A stretch of DNA of 47,727 nucleotides, taken from IMG/VR virus record IMGVR_UViG_3300048839_000484, positions 1-47,727 of that record. One strand, written 5' to 3'. The DNA is from a virus. Every line of letters begins with the position of its first letter. Positions within the stretch are counted from its first letter, which is position 1. The notes under the pieces are model-generated. The model was not told the DNA's origin and searched no databases. It was given only the letters and a program-made list of their open reading frames with translations. This document shows, piece after piece, positions 24,527-31,877 of this stretch. A program made the translations under genes and the position numbers.

Positions 24527-25296
24527 CGGCCGACAACACCCCCAACCCGCGCGCCGTGATCGGCGGCAACGCGGCGCCCATTCCCGACCAGCTTGCACTG
24601 GCCTATGAGCAACTGGAAACCGAGGTGGCCGAGGCGCTGACCTATGCCCGCGAGCAGCTTCCGCCGAGTGTCGAGAGCGACGACGACGTGGCGCTGATCG
24701 CGACCTTTGTGAAAGACCGGGTGAAGCCGACCAAGAGCCGGATCGACGCGGCCGAGGAACTGGAAAAGCGGCCGTTGATGAACGCGACCGACGCCGTGCG
24801 CGGATTTTTCCGGGCCAAGGTCGGCCGGCTCGACAAGGCCATGGAGGTGATCAACAAGCGCGTCACCGCCTACAACGACAAGAAGCGCGCCGCCGCCGCA
24901 GCGGCAGCCGCCGCCGAGGCACAGAAGCGCCGCGAGGAGGAGGCCCAGGCCCGGGCCGCGGCCGAGGAGGCCCGCTTGAATGCCGATCGAGCCCGCGCGT
25001 CCGAACTGGCCGCACAGGCCCAGGTGGCAGCCATCAAGGCGCGGGACGCCGAGAAGCTGGCCGACGCCAAGCCCGCCGTTCATACCCGCGTCAAGGCGGC
25101 CGGCGGCGCCACCGCGACCACCACGACCTTTTGGGATCATGAGGTGCTGGACCTGCAGGCGATCCCGCCCGCGATCCTGTGGCCGTTCATTTCCGACGAG
25201 GCCAAGCGCGTGGCGATCGGCGCCTTTGTCCGGGCCGGCAATCGCGAGCTTGCCGGCGTGCGCATCTTCGAGAACACGAGGCCAAATTACCGATGA
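24523..25296 (+). CDS. Coiled-coil phage protein of unknown function
   Basis: The protein has 257 residues. Residues 1-125 are helical; residues 125-195 form a long Ala/Glu/Arg coiled coil with a nine-alanine run. Residues 195-257 are a compact domain (THTRV-like strand, FWDHEVLDL, FVRAGNRELAGVRIFE). The closing pattern is one I associate with uncharacterised proteins in early regions of alphaproteobacterial phages. A role alongside recombination or replication is possible but unsupported by any catalytic motif. Confidence 0.6.
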   Translation: MTADNTPNPRAVIGGNAAPIPDQLALAYEQLETEVAEALTYAREQLPPSVESDDDVALIATFVKDRVKPTKSRIDAAEELEKRPLMNATDAVRGFFRAKVGRLDKAMEVINKRVTAYNDKKRAAAAAAAAAEAQKRREEEAQARAAAEEARLNADRARASELAAQAQVAAIKARDAEKLADAKPAVHTRVKAAGGATATTTTFWDHEVLDLQAIPPAILWPFISDEAKRVAIGAFVRAGNRELAGVRIFENTRPNYR

Positions 25297-25595
25297 TCGT
25301 TGACGGGGAACGCCTCACGGTGGCGCGGCTGGCCAACATGGTGAATGCCAACCACCTCAAAACCAAAGCGCGCGCGCTGTATCTGCGGATCGCGCGCGAG
25401 CAGGAGCGCATAACTTGTGGCGCGCACCTGCAGGACATCATCGCGCCGCGGATCGCGGCCGACATTGCCGAGCTTCACCGCATCCTGACCAGGCTTGCCG
25501 AAATCGACCCGGCAGCCCGGGCCATGATCGACAAGAACGGGCTGCCATTCACGGGAGGAAACCATGGACGAACAGGAATTCATGAGCAATCTTGA
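25293..25595 (+). CDS. Hypothetical protein
   Basis: This 100-residue, mostly helical protein is coupled to the coiled-coil gene and ends inside the next small membrane gene. No motif was recognised. The last 15 residues are polar and are encoded by the stretch that carries the next gene's Shine-Dalgarno. Confidence 0.55.
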   Translation: MIVDGERLTVARLANMVNANHLKTKARALYLRIAREQERITCGAHLQDIIAPRIAADIAELHRILTRLAEIDPAARAMIDKNGLPFTGGNHGRTGIHEQS

Positions 25596-25686
25596 GCCGG
25601 CTCCGCCGATGGCGCTGTTGCTGATCGGCGCCCTGTCCGGCGCGCTGGTCGGTTTCATCGCCGGCTTTTTGTTGGGGATGGGCTGA
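25564..25686 (+). CDS. Small single-pass membrane protein
   Basis: This 40-residue protein has a GGGAGGAAACC leader giving a strong Shine-Dalgarno. An acidic N-terminus (MDEQEF) is followed by one transmembrane helix from about residue 16 to 37, rich in small residues (GALSGALVGFIAGFLLG, GxxxG-type spacing). Such helices often dimerise. It overlaps the end of the previous gene by 32 bp and is the last gene before promoter module B. Confidence 0.6.
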   Translation: MDEQEFMSNLEPAPPMALLLIGALSGALVGFIAGFLLGMG

Positions 25687-25693
25687 TCCAGGC

Positions 25694-25762
25694 TGCGACA
25701 CCCTGCCGCACCGCAAGCCTCTTGCGTTTGGTAGCCGCATGGCTACTGTCTCAATTGTGAGA
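25694..25762 (+). promoter_or_regulatory. Regulatory promoter module B
   Basis: This repeats module A: TGCGACACCCTGCCGCA (25694-25710), TTGCGT (-35, 25722-25727), a 16-bp spacer, TACTGT (-10, 25744-25749), palindrome GTAGCC-GCAT-GGCTAC (25731-25746) and operator TCTCAATTGTGAGA (25749-25762). Compared with module A, the palindrome has changed T to G on one arm and A to C on the other, keeping symmetry. It should drive the genes from 25892. About 130 bases of leader follow, in which no gene was seen. Confidence 0.8.
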
Positions 25763-25891
25763 AAGGCAGACCGCGAAACCGAGGCAGTAGGGCAAATGAA
25801 GCAGGCAAGCCGCAAGCAGCCTGCGAACGGCCTAGACCTGATCGGGCTTGCGAAGCGCGGTCTTGCCCCACGCAACGGAGAAGGAGAACGC

Positions 25892-26215
25892 ATGAAGATT
25901 GGTGACGCGACCCCTTGGGGGCCGGCGCAGAACGTGGACGAGGTGGCACCCGGTATCGTGTTTGTCTCGACCGCCAGCCATGGCGGCTTCAAGCTGGACG
26001 CCGAGAAGCTGGCCGCGGTGCCGCCGGCTTGGCTGGCGGCAAGCTTCAACCTCCAAGGCAAGGCCGGATGGTTCGAGGAGGATTGCGATTGGTGCATGGT
26101 CGGACTGACCTTCCCCGACGAGGTGGCCGCATACTTCGGCTCGATCGACGTCAAGAAGGCCGCGGCCGAAACCTTCCGCTACTTCATCGCCAAGAAGCTC
26201 GGGGAGGCCGCATGA
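25892..26215 (+). CDS. DUF7007-like phage protein
   Basis: This 107-residue protein uses the ATG after a strong GGAGAAGGAGAA Shine-Dalgarno. A longer in-frame version from 25739 would begin inside promoter module B and is rejected. The pattern ATPWGPAQNVDEVAPGIVFVSTASHGGFKL, then GWFEEDCDWCMV and TFPDEV, matches my memory of the DUF7007 family of phage and plasmid proteins. Biochemical function is unknown. Confidence 0.65.
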   Translation: MKIGDATPWGPAQNVDEVAPGIVFVSTASHGGFKLDAEKLAAVPPAWLAASFNLQGKAGWFEEDCDWCMVGLTFPDEVAAYFGSIDVKKAAAETFRYFIAKKLGEAA

Positions 26216-26667
26216 GCCACGCAGAACGCAACCGGGAAATCAAAAAGGTGCTGTCCGCCGCCTTCGGCGCCGGCAAGGTCCGGGTCCATGGCAGCCGCGG
26301 GACGGCTTCGGGATGGGTGACCATCAACATCGACTATCGGCCGCGCAACGAGGACGAGGCGCGGACGCTAAAGGCCAAGGTTTGGGAATTGTTCGCCGCC
26401 GCCGGCATCAGGATCGGCACTTACGGGTACGACGATCCGGGCAGCGACTACGGCCACGGCCACAAGATGCACCTGAATTTCGGACGCTGCCGGGACGCCT
26501 TCGAGCCCGGCGAGCGCGTGGTTTGGGAGAGTGGCAGCAAGGTCGGCACCGTCAAGGAGCCGAACTACCGGGCGCCCGGCTGGTACATGGTGCAGTGGGA
26601 TGACGAGCCCGCGCCCCAGGAATTCCACAAGCGCGACCTTATCAGCATGGAGGGACAACAGCTTTGA
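26212..26667 (+). CDS. LPD29-like phage protein
   Basis: This 151-residue protein is coupled by ATGA overlap. Residues 5-90 resemble the LPD29 domain of polyvalent proteins (IKKVLSAAFGAGKVRVHGSRGT, WVTINIDY, then YDDPGSDYGHGHKMHLNF). Residues 95-150 resemble a small beta barrel (FEPGERVVWESGSKVGTV, GWYMVQWDD). The family link is from memory and is provisional. Confidence 0.5.
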   Translation: MSHAERNREIKKVLSAAFGAGKVRVHGSRGTASGWVTINIDYRPRNEDEARTLKAKVWELFAAAGIRIGTYGYDDPGSDYGHGHKMHLNFGRCRDAFEPGERVVWESGSKVGTVKEPNYRAPGWYMVQWDDEPAPQEFHKRDLISMEGQQL

Positions 26668-26894
26668 ACGCAAAGCTTGACATGACCCGAACCGGCGCGG
26701 GCGTCATCGACGCCTGCCGGGAAATCGTGACCGAGCGACGGGCCGGCATGATCAACGGACACCCCGTCGACATCTACACCGCGGCGGCCATCGTCGTGGC
26801 GCACAAGCGCGAGAATGCGCACAACCGGGCCATCATGGAACGGCAGACCGTGCCGCAGCTTGCGGCGCTGGCCTTCCGCCTCTGTGACGCCTGA
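26664..26894 (+). CDS. Small hypothetical protein (TTG start)
   Basis: The protein has 76 residues. TTG at 26664 overlaps the previous stop and has GGAGGG nine bases upstream, whereas the first ATG (26682) has no Shine-Dalgarno, so TTG was chosen. The protein is helical with no known motif. Confidence 0.55.
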   Translation: MNAKLDMTRTGAGVIDACREIVTERRAGMINGHPVDIYTAAAIVVAHKRENAHNRAIMERQTVPQLAALAFRLCDA

Positions 26895-26905
26895 TCGGAG
26901 AGGGC

Positions 26906-27442
26906 ATGAAGATCGAATTGGAATTGGTCAAGAGGGGCGGCTTTCCCGTCGGCTACGACGTCATGGTGGAGGACGTCCGTTGGGCGTTTGCCGCTCGCGA
27001 GCATCACGGGATGCACGGGACGAGCTACGACATTCACCAGGTTTCGGCCGACGGCTCGACCAGCGCGCTGCAAATCCCCTTCAATCCGCCGAGCCCGCGG
27101 GGAAATCTCCATCAGGCCCGGGTCCGCGGCGCCACCAAGAGCAGCCGGCGGGACGGCGACCTGCGCAGCACCGAGCAGCGCATCATCGACTATGCGGCCA
27201 GCCTGATAGAAGCCGGGCAATTGCTCGATCCGGTCGAGGTGAAGCGCCGCGCCGAGGCCGAACTGGACGCCTACAAGGTGAAGATCGCCTTGGCCGACGC
27301 CGAGCGCGACAAGGCATTCCGCAACCGCGCGCTGGCCTGCCTCGATTTCTTGCCAGACCTGCCGGACAGCGAAATCGGCGAGGACGGCCGCCGGCAGGTG
27401 GCCGCGATCATCGAGGCGATGAAATGGGCGCAAAGCCAATGA
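26906..27442 (+). CDS. Hypothetical protein
   Basis: This 178-residue protein has a GGAGAGGGC Shine-Dalgarno. The first 90 residues are beta-like with several His residues near positions 33-46. The last 90 are charged helices (TEQRIIDYAASLI, VKRRAEAELDAYKVKIALADAERDKAFR). No family was recognised. It is coupled to the next gene by ATGA. Confidence 0.6.
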   Translation: MKIELELVKRGGFPVGYDVMVEDVRWAFAAREHHGMHGTSYDIHQVSADGSTSALQIPFNPPSPRGNLHQARVRGATKSSRRDGDLRSTEQRIIDYAASLIEAGQLLDPVEVKRRAEAELDAYKVKIALADAERDKAFRNRALACLDFLPDLPDSEIGEDGRRQVAAIIEAMKWAQSQ

Positions 27443-27660
27443 GCAAGCGCGGCATCGTTTACGCCTACAATTTCGTGCCGCTCGGGACCGACGGCACGCT
27501 GGTCAAGTGCGCGGCCAGCAACGACACGATTGGCGTCCTGCGGCTCGATCCGATCAAGCCCGAATGGCTGGCCTTCTATCGCAACGGGGTGCGGGTGATC
27601 CGCACGAAAAGCTGGACCGCGCTGTTTCGCGCGATCCACAAGACCGACCGCGCATCATGA
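27439..27660 (+). CDS. Small hypothetical protein
   Basis: This 73-residue basic protein is coupled to the preceding gene. It has a beta-rich N-terminal part (IVYAYNFVPLG) and a C-terminal helix (SWTALFRAIHK). No motif was recognised. Confidence 0.55.
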   Translation: MSKRGIVYAYNFVPLGTDGTLVKCAASNDTIGVLRLDPIKPEWLAFYRNGVRVIRTKSWTALFRAIHKTDRAS

Positions 27661-27725
27661 CCGCCCTGCCCGGCGCCACCGGCTACAGCCCGACGCCGGG
27701 CGCAATTTTCAGATGGAGGAATTCA

Positions 27726-28112
27726 ATGCCCAAGACCCTAAACCCCGTGGACAAGGCGATCGGCGCCAAGGTCCGAATGCGCCGGATGATGCTTGGCATG
27801 AGCCAGGAAAAACTCGGGGACGCGCTCGGGCTCACGTTCCAGCAGGTGCAGAAATACGAGAAGGGCACCAACCGGATCGGCGGCAGCCGCATGGTGCAGA
27901 TCGCGCACGCGCTGGACGTGTCGCCAGGCTGGTTTTACGAGGGCATGACGCCTGTAATCGGTGGCCCGCCCTATGGTGATCCGATTGCCGAGCTTGCGCT
28001 GACCCGCGAGGGGCTGGCGCTGGCCGTGGCCTATGGCAAGCTGCCGCCGCCGCTGCGCTCGATCGTGGCGAAGGTGGCCGAGCTATTCGTGGAGGCCGCG
28101 GCCGGCAAATGA
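27726..28112 (+). CDS. XRE-family helix-turn-helix regulator
   Basis: The protein has 128 residues. ATG 27726 has a perfect GGAGGAATTCA leader, so it is preferred to the in-frame ATG at 27657. Residues 8-68 are a classical XRE domain (AIGAKVRMRRMMLGMSQEKLG, LTFQQVQKYEKGTNRIG, MVQIAHALDVSPGWFY) of a style very common in Alphaproteobacteria. The C-terminal 50 residues are helical and may dimerise. No peptidase domain is present, so it is not a LexA/CI-type cleavable repressor. It may bind one of the two palindromes in promoter modules A and B. Confidence 0.85.
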   Translation: MPKTLNPVDKAIGAKVRMRRMMLGMSQEKLGDALGLTFQQVQKYEKGTNRIGGSRMVQIAHALDVSPGWFYEGMTPVIGGPPYGDPIAELALTREGLALAVAYGKLPPPLRSIVAKVAELFVEAAAGK

Positions 28113-28321
28113 TGACGCTGGAGGACTGTCGCCGGCTTCGAGCCGCGGCCGAGCGGATCAACCGGGCGCGGGCGCGGCTGGACGAGTTGAAAGAGGCCGC
28201 GGCGACCGACAACACGATCGCCGCCGCGCGCGCCCGCCACGCCATCAGGAAATGCCGCGAGAGCTACGACGAGGGCGTCGCGATCGTGCATTACATCGCA
28301 ACCAGGAGGCCGCCGGCATGA
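28109..28321 (+). CDS. Small helical hypothetical protein
   Basis: This 70-residue, Ala/Arg-rich, fully helical protein (possibly a helical hairpin) is coupled to the XRE gene and the following gene by ATGA overlaps. No motif was recognised. Confidence 0.55.
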   Translation: MMTLEDCRRLRAAAERINRARARLDELKEAAATDNTIAAARARHAIRKCRESYDEGVAIVHYIATRRPPA

Positions 28322-28911
28322 CCACCCGACCCTGCCAGGTTTGCGGCGCCGAGCTACCGCCGCACACGCGCAGCCAGAGTTTTCTCGACCCCAAGACCGG
28401 CCGCCTCGAATACCACACCGAGGCCATGGCGCGCTGGTTTGCCAACAAGGACGGCCGCCTCGAGGAAATCGAGCAATGGCAGGTTTCCGACCGCGGATCG
28501 AAGAAAGGGCTTGTGACCGGCTACACCTACCGGACAGGCCATTGGGGGCACAAGGGCGCCGGGCTGCATTGCAGCGCGATGTGCGCGGCCCGCGCGGCAA
28601 AGAAGGACGAGGGGGGAGCGCGGGCCGCGCTTCCATCAGGGGGCAGCAAGGCGCCGGATATAGGCGCCCCGCAGCCGACCGGCAAGGTGTTTTCCAGCGA
28701 CATGACCGGCCGGCGCTTCCAGCAAATCCGCGAGGGCTGCGGCGCCACGGCCACGGCGTTCGCCAAGGCGCTCGGATATGTCGGCAGCGCCAAGGCCCTG
28801 TATGTGATCGTGCAGCGGTTCGAGACGGAGCGCCGCAAGGTGCCGCCGACCGTGGCCCGGCTGGCCTACATGTTCGAGCGCCACGGCATACCCAGGGGGA
28901 CCAAGACATGA
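28318..28911 (+). CDS. Zinc-ribbon plus helix-turn-helix-like protein
   Basis: The protein has 197 residues. The N-terminus has CQVCGAELPPHTRSQSF, with a second Cys cluster near 84-89 (HCSAMC), so one zinc site is likely. After a Gly/Pro linker, residues about 128-192 form a helix-turn-helix-like region (RRFQQIREGCGATATAFAKALGY, RFETERRKVPPTVARLAYMFE). This suggests a sequence-specific DNA-binding protein, perhaps a transcriptional regulator. It is coupled to both neighbours. Confidence 0.6.
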   Translation: MTTRPCQVCGAELPPHTRSQSFLDPKTGRLEYHTEAMARWFANKDGRLEEIEQWQVSDRGSKKGLVTGYTYRTGHWGHKGAGLHCSAMCAARAAKKDEGGARAALPSGGSKAPDIGAPQPTGKVFSSDMTGRRFQQIREGCGATATAFAKALGYVGSAKALYVIVQRFETERRKVPPTVARLAYMFERHGIPRGTKT

Positions 28912-29099
28912 TGGACCGCGGCAAGGGCGGGCTGATTTCCTTCGAGTGCGAGGGGTGCGGCGAAGTGCTGGATACCAACACGAAGGATTTTGAGGTAGCC
29001 AACGGGATACGCCAGCGCGAGGGCTGGCAGGCCAAGTCTTTCAGCGGGTCCGTCGGCACGGTTTGGAGCCATTTCTGCAAGGATTGCGCACATGACTGA
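28908..29099 (+). CDS. Small zinc-ribbon protein
   Basis: This 63-residue protein starts at the first of two consecutive ATG codons, overlapping the upstream stop. A CEGC pair near the N-terminus and a CKDC pair at the C-terminus would bind one zinc ion. Similar ribbons are frequent in phage early regions. The partner is unknown. Confidence 0.6.
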   Translation: MMDRGKGGLISFECEGCGEVLDTNTKDFEVANGIRQREGWQAKSFSGSVGTVWSHFCKDCAHD

Positions 29100-29220
29100 C
29101 CTTGAACAATGGGCGTGGATTGCCGTCGGGATCGCCGCGTCAACGTGGCTTGGCATCATGGTATTCGCTTTCTGTGTTGGGGTAGCCAGATGGCTACGGT
29201 GGCGGAGGCAAAAACCATGA
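29092..29220 (+). CDS. Small single-pass membrane protein
   Basis: This 42-residue protein overlaps its neighbours by 8 bp (upstream) and 4 bp (ATGA, downstream). One transmembrane helix (about residues 7-31) is followed by a strongly basic tail (RWLRWRRQKP), predicting an N-out, C-in topology. Its coding sequence carries the palindrome GTAGCC-AGAT-GGCTAC seen also in promoter module B. Confidence 0.55.
   Translation: MTDLEQWAWIAVGIAASTWLGIMVFAFCVGVARWLRWRRQKP
29182..29197 (+). promoter_or_regulatory. Third copy of the GTAGCC-N4-GGCTAC palindrome
   Basis: GTAGCC-AGAT-GGCTAC has exactly the arms of the module B palindrome (25731-25746), but lies inside a coding sequence. It lacks the neighbouring -35/-10 and TCTCA-N4-TGAGA operator. 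It could be an extra repressor site or coincidence. Confidence 0.35.
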
Positions 29221-29534
29221 CCCGCCCCCTGTTCCACATCACCGAAATCCTTGGGGAGCTACGCCGCGAGCTTGCCATGCGGCGCCGGCTTTATCCGGGC
29301 TGGATTGCCAAGGGCACCCTGAAACAGCGAGACGCCGATCGGCAGACCCAAATTCTGGAGCAGGTGATCGACGAGTATTCGGCCAGGTCCGGCAGGGATG
29401 ACCTGTTCGCGGCGCGGCTGGCGGCTGCGGCGGTAGCGGCCGAGGTGATCGGCATTCTTGAAACCGGGCCATCGGACGCGGCGCGCGACCGGGCCACCGA
29501 GCGGATTGCACGCGCCATGCGGGAGGGACGATGA
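29217..29534 (+). CDS. Hypothetical protein
   Basis: This 105-residue helical protein has LGELRRELAMRRRLYPGWIAKGTLKQRDADRQTQILEQVI, a pattern common to small uncharacterised phage and prophage proteins encoded near replication or recombination genes. Coupled by ATGA on both sides. Function is unknown. Confidence 0.6.
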   Translation: MTRPLFHITEILGELRRELAMRRRLYPGWIAKGTLKQRDADRQTQILEQVIDEYSARSGRDDLFAARLAAAAVAAEVIGILETGPSDAARDRATERIARAMREGR

Positions 29535-29764
29535 TTACAGGACTGGCAGAGGCGGTGGCGCATTTGCAGGCCAACGGCGCCGAGTTTGACGACGTGGAAT
29601 TCCATATCGTGGCGAGGACCGCGCGCGGGGAACGTGCCGTCAGGCTTTCGGTGCGCGACGGCCTTGCGCATCGTTTGCCGTTCACCTCGATCGACATTCG
29701 CCAGCAGACCTACATCGCCGGGCTGGTCCGGGTGAGGTTCCTGCGGGACATGGAGTGGCTATGA
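29531..29764 (+). CDS. Small hypothetical protein
   Basis: This 77-residue alpha/beta-looking protein (a helix, then strands around DVEFHIVARTA and GLVRVRFLRD) is coupled to both neighbours. No motif was recognised. Confidence 0.55.
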   Translation: MITGLAEAVAHLQANGAEFDDVEFHIVARTARGERAVRLSVRDGLAHRLPFTSIDIRQQTYIAGLVRVRFLRDMEWL

Positions 29765-29934
29765 AGCGCATAGCAGGCACCCGGATGATCGTCGAGGCCC
29801 CGGCGCCCGTCGTGGCGATGCTCGAATTCAAGGGTAAAATTTTCGTCGCAACGCAGAAGGCCGTCTATGTCCTGCGGCGCAACAAGCTTGTGCCGATCGA
29901 ATGGCTGCCGGCGCCGACGGAGGAGGAACGATGA
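29761..29934 (+). CDS. Small hypothetical protein
   Basis: This 57-residue, beta-rich protein (VVAMLEFKGKIFVATQKAVYVLR, then PIEWLPAP) is coupled by ATGA overlaps. The pattern is that of a short phage protein of unknown function with one repeated-blade-like hairpin. Confidence 0.55.
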   Translation: MKRIAGTRMIVEAPAPVVAMLEFKGKIFVATQKAVYVLRRNKLVPIEWLPAPTEEER

Positions 29935-30062
29935 AGGCCAAGCGCACAGTGATCGGCCGGGCGAAGCAGCGGGACGAGCGCCTTGCAAGACGGTGGCGCC
30001 AGCGCGAGGAGGCCGCCAAGGGCCGCCGCCAGGCGAAGGCGCAGCCCAAGGAGCGGCAATGA
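29931..30062 (+). CDS. Very small basic protein
   Basis: This 43-residue protein has about 40 percent Lys/Arg and is all helical. It has a GGAGGAAC Shine-Dalgarno and ATGA overlaps on both sides, which support it being real. It may bind nucleic acid, judged only by charge. Confidence 0.45.
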   Translation: MKAKRTVIGRAKQRDERLARRWRQREEAAKGRRQAKAQPKERQ

Positions 30063-30241
30063 CCGCCCAGGTGCATCGCTACATCTGCGATCCGACGCCG
30101 ATCCGGGGGCGGTATGGCTTCGAATGCCGGGCCGAGGGCTGCGGCCACACGGCGACCGTTGTGGCGCCGGCCGGCGAGCCCGCGCCGTATTTCACACCAT
30201 GCCGCTGCGGGAAGATCATGCGGCCGGCGAGGACATCATGA
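30059..30241 (+). CDS. Small zinc-ribbon-like protein
   Basis: This 60-residue protein has Cys pairs CRAEGC and CRCG spaced about 25 residues apart, likely binding one zinc ion. Coupled to both neighbours. No further assignment is possible. Confidence 0.5.
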   Translation: MTAQVHRYICDPTPIRGRYGFECRAEGCGHTATVVAPAGEPAPYFTPCRCGKIMRPARTS

Positions 30242-30759
30242 CCCGCCGGCCGAACCTTTCGCAGCAGGTGGCGATCCTGCAGGAGCAGGCCCTATGCGGC
30301 TGCGGGTGCGGCCGTAGCTTGAAGGGCCGCAAGATCGCGTTTCACCATTGGGACGAATACGCGCTCGGGGGCGCGACGGCGGTGCGCAACATCAGCGCGC
30401 TGATCGACGAGGACGTGGACGGCTATCAGGGCTGCCACGATCGCCACACGAACGGCCCCAGGGGCGCCACGAGCGCCGGCAGCAGCAAGAACAAGGTCGC
30501 CAAGGTCCGCAGGAAGGCGAAGAAGCTGGAGCGCGCCGTCGCGGCGCTGATCGAGGCCGAACGCCGGATGGACGTCGAAACCGTCATGCGCATCACGATC
30601 GACCCACCGCCACCAATGGGGACGACGATCGGCTTTCAGCACGTCGTCACGCCGCAGACCGGCGAGGGCCGGGACATGCTCGACAGGTTGAAGCGGAGCC
30701 GCTGGCCGAAGGGCCGGAAGCTGCGCAGCAGGAAGTTTCACAGGAGGGAGAAACCATGA
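30238..30759 (+). CDS. HNH-like nuclease
   Basis: The protein has 173 residues. The N-terminal half has the order expected of an HNH domain: a Cys cluster (CGCGCGRSL, about 20-28), FHHWDEYALGG (about 35-45), then GYQGCHDRHTNGPRG (about 62-76). The C-terminal half is basic and helical, then Pro-rich, ending in a strongly basic tail that could hold DNA. The role may be homing or processing of phage DNA. It is coupled to its neighbours. Confidence 0.6.
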   Translation: MTRRPNLSQQVAILQEQALCGCGCGRSLKGRKIAFHHWDEYALGGATAVRNISALIDEDVDGYQGCHDRHTNGPRGATSAGSSKNKVAKVRRKAKKLERAVAALIEAERRMDVETVMRITIDPPPPMGTTIGFQHVVTPQTGEGRDMLDRLKRSRWPKGRKLRSRKFHRREKP

Positions 30760-31310
30760 GCTTGCAGGGAACGACGGAACACAAGGCGCCGCTGGTTTGC
30801 GTCTATTGCGGGGCGCAGCAGACAGCCAGCACGGGCGTCGGCTCGACCGAGGGGCCGAAGGATGGCGACCTCACGATTTGCATGGATTGCTGCCACCTCC
30901 AAGTGTTCTGCGAGGGGGTGACCAAGCTGCGCAATCTGACGGACGACGAGGTGGTGGAGGCGGCCGGCAGGCCGGAAATCAGGATGGCGGTGGAGGCGGT
31001 AGCCGCAGCGAAGCGGGCGTCCAAGACATCGTTACCGTTCAACCCGCTCGAGGACTGTATGCACTGCCTGATATGGGAGGCCATCACGGCGCGCGCGGAG
31101 GCTGCGGCGCCATTTTCACCACCCGATGACGCGCTTGCCATCACCAAGGCGCTGGCGCAGATGCTTGTGCATTTCCGCAACGACGACATGACTGAGGATC
31201 GAATGGTCAAGATCGGGACCGAGGCGCTGGAGCGGCAAATCCGCCGGCAGTGGGCGAGGCACGCAGCCCTTAGCGGACAAAAAGGTTCAACAGGCGCCGT
31301 CAAGCACTAG
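30756..31310 (+). CDS. Zinc-ribbon protein of unknown function
   Basis: This 184-residue protein has a strong CAGGAGGGAG Shine-Dalgarno. CVYCG near residue 15 and CMDC near 42 form a treble-clef-like zinc ribbon in the first 50 residues. The rest is helical with an additional CMHC near residue 101. Function is unknown. Confidence 0.55.
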   Translation: MSLQGTTEHKAPLVCVYCGAQQTASTGVGSTEGPKDGDLTICMDCCHLQVFCEGVTKLRNLTDDEVVEAAGRPEIRMAVEAVAAAKRASKTSLPFNPLEDCMHCLIWEAITARAEAAAPFSPPDDALAITKALAQMLVHFRNDDMTEDRMVKIGTEALERQIRRQWARHAALSGQKGSTGAVKH

Positions 31311-31312
31311 AA

Positions 31313-31843
31313 ATGGCAAGCCTTTTGACGAAGCATTACCGCAAGCAGCACGGGCTATGCTGCTATTGCGAGCAGCCCGCATGGATACCGGGGCACAAGG
31401 AAAGCCGCCGGCAGAGGCTCAAGCGGCTGCAGGTGACCGAGGACGATCCGGCGTTCATGGAGCGGACAAATTTCATGCGCGCCAGCCGCGAACACCTCGT
31501 TCGGCGCGCAGAGGGCGGAGGGGACGGGGAAAACGTCGTGATGGCGTGCGTGTTCTGCAATTCGTGGCGCGACCGGACGGCGCCGGAAATCCACAAGCGG
31601 ATCATGCTGGCGCTGGTCGCGATGATGCTGCACCCGGCCGCGTGGCCTCCAGGTGGCGGCAAGATCGGGCCTCGAAAGCGGTTGAAGATGGCCCGCCGAC
31701 AGGTTGAAGTCATGCGGCAATCGTTGACGCAAGGGCGCGAAGCAGCGATAGAGGGCGCGGACGTCGCGCATACCAGCCTTACGGCGGACCCTTCCGTCCC
31801 GGCGGGGAATGTCGAGGGCGAGGGCGTGGCGTCCAACCCATAG
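31313..31843 (+). CDS. HNH endonuclease next to terminase
   Basis: The protein has 176 residues. CCYCEQP (about 16-22), REHLVRRAEGGGDGENVVMACVFCN (about 59-83) give the Cys4-HNH layout of phage HNH nucleases, with the RxHLxxR core and N-x-V-x-AC-x-x-CN. It lies immediately upstream of the terminase small subunit. In several phages an HNH protein encoded beside terminase assists packaging cleavage, so a packaging role is likely. The C-terminal 70 residues are basic, then polar and low complexity. Confidence 0.78.
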   Translation: MASLLTKHYRKQHGLCCYCEQPAWIPGHKESRRQRLKRLQVTEDDPAFMERTNFMRASREHLVRRAEGGGDGENVVMACVFCNSWRDRTAPEIHKRIMLALVAMMLHPAAWPPGGGKIGPRKRLKMARRQVEVMRQSLTQGREAAIEGADVAHTSLTADPSVPAGNVEGEGVASNP

Positions 31844-31877
31844 GGGTCCGAGAGGGCAACCCCGGAGGATCGAAAAG

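Noticed and set aside
25739-25891. N-terminal extension of the DUF7007-like gene from 25739
   Set aside because: The extension would begin inside the -10/palindrome of promoter module B, before the likely transcription start, and the ATG at 25892 has a strong ribosome site.
27657-27725. ATGA-coupled start at 27657 for the XRE regulator
   Set aside because: It would add 23 residues of low-complexity sequence before a complete HTH domain, and the ATG at 27726 has an excellent GGAGGA site. Use as a secondary start cannot be excluded.
19657-31310. tRNA genes, CRISPR arrays or integrase/attP in the early region
   Set aside because: No cloverleaf, no regularly spaced repeats other than the 12-bp iterons, and no tyrosine or serine recombinase motif were found by reading.
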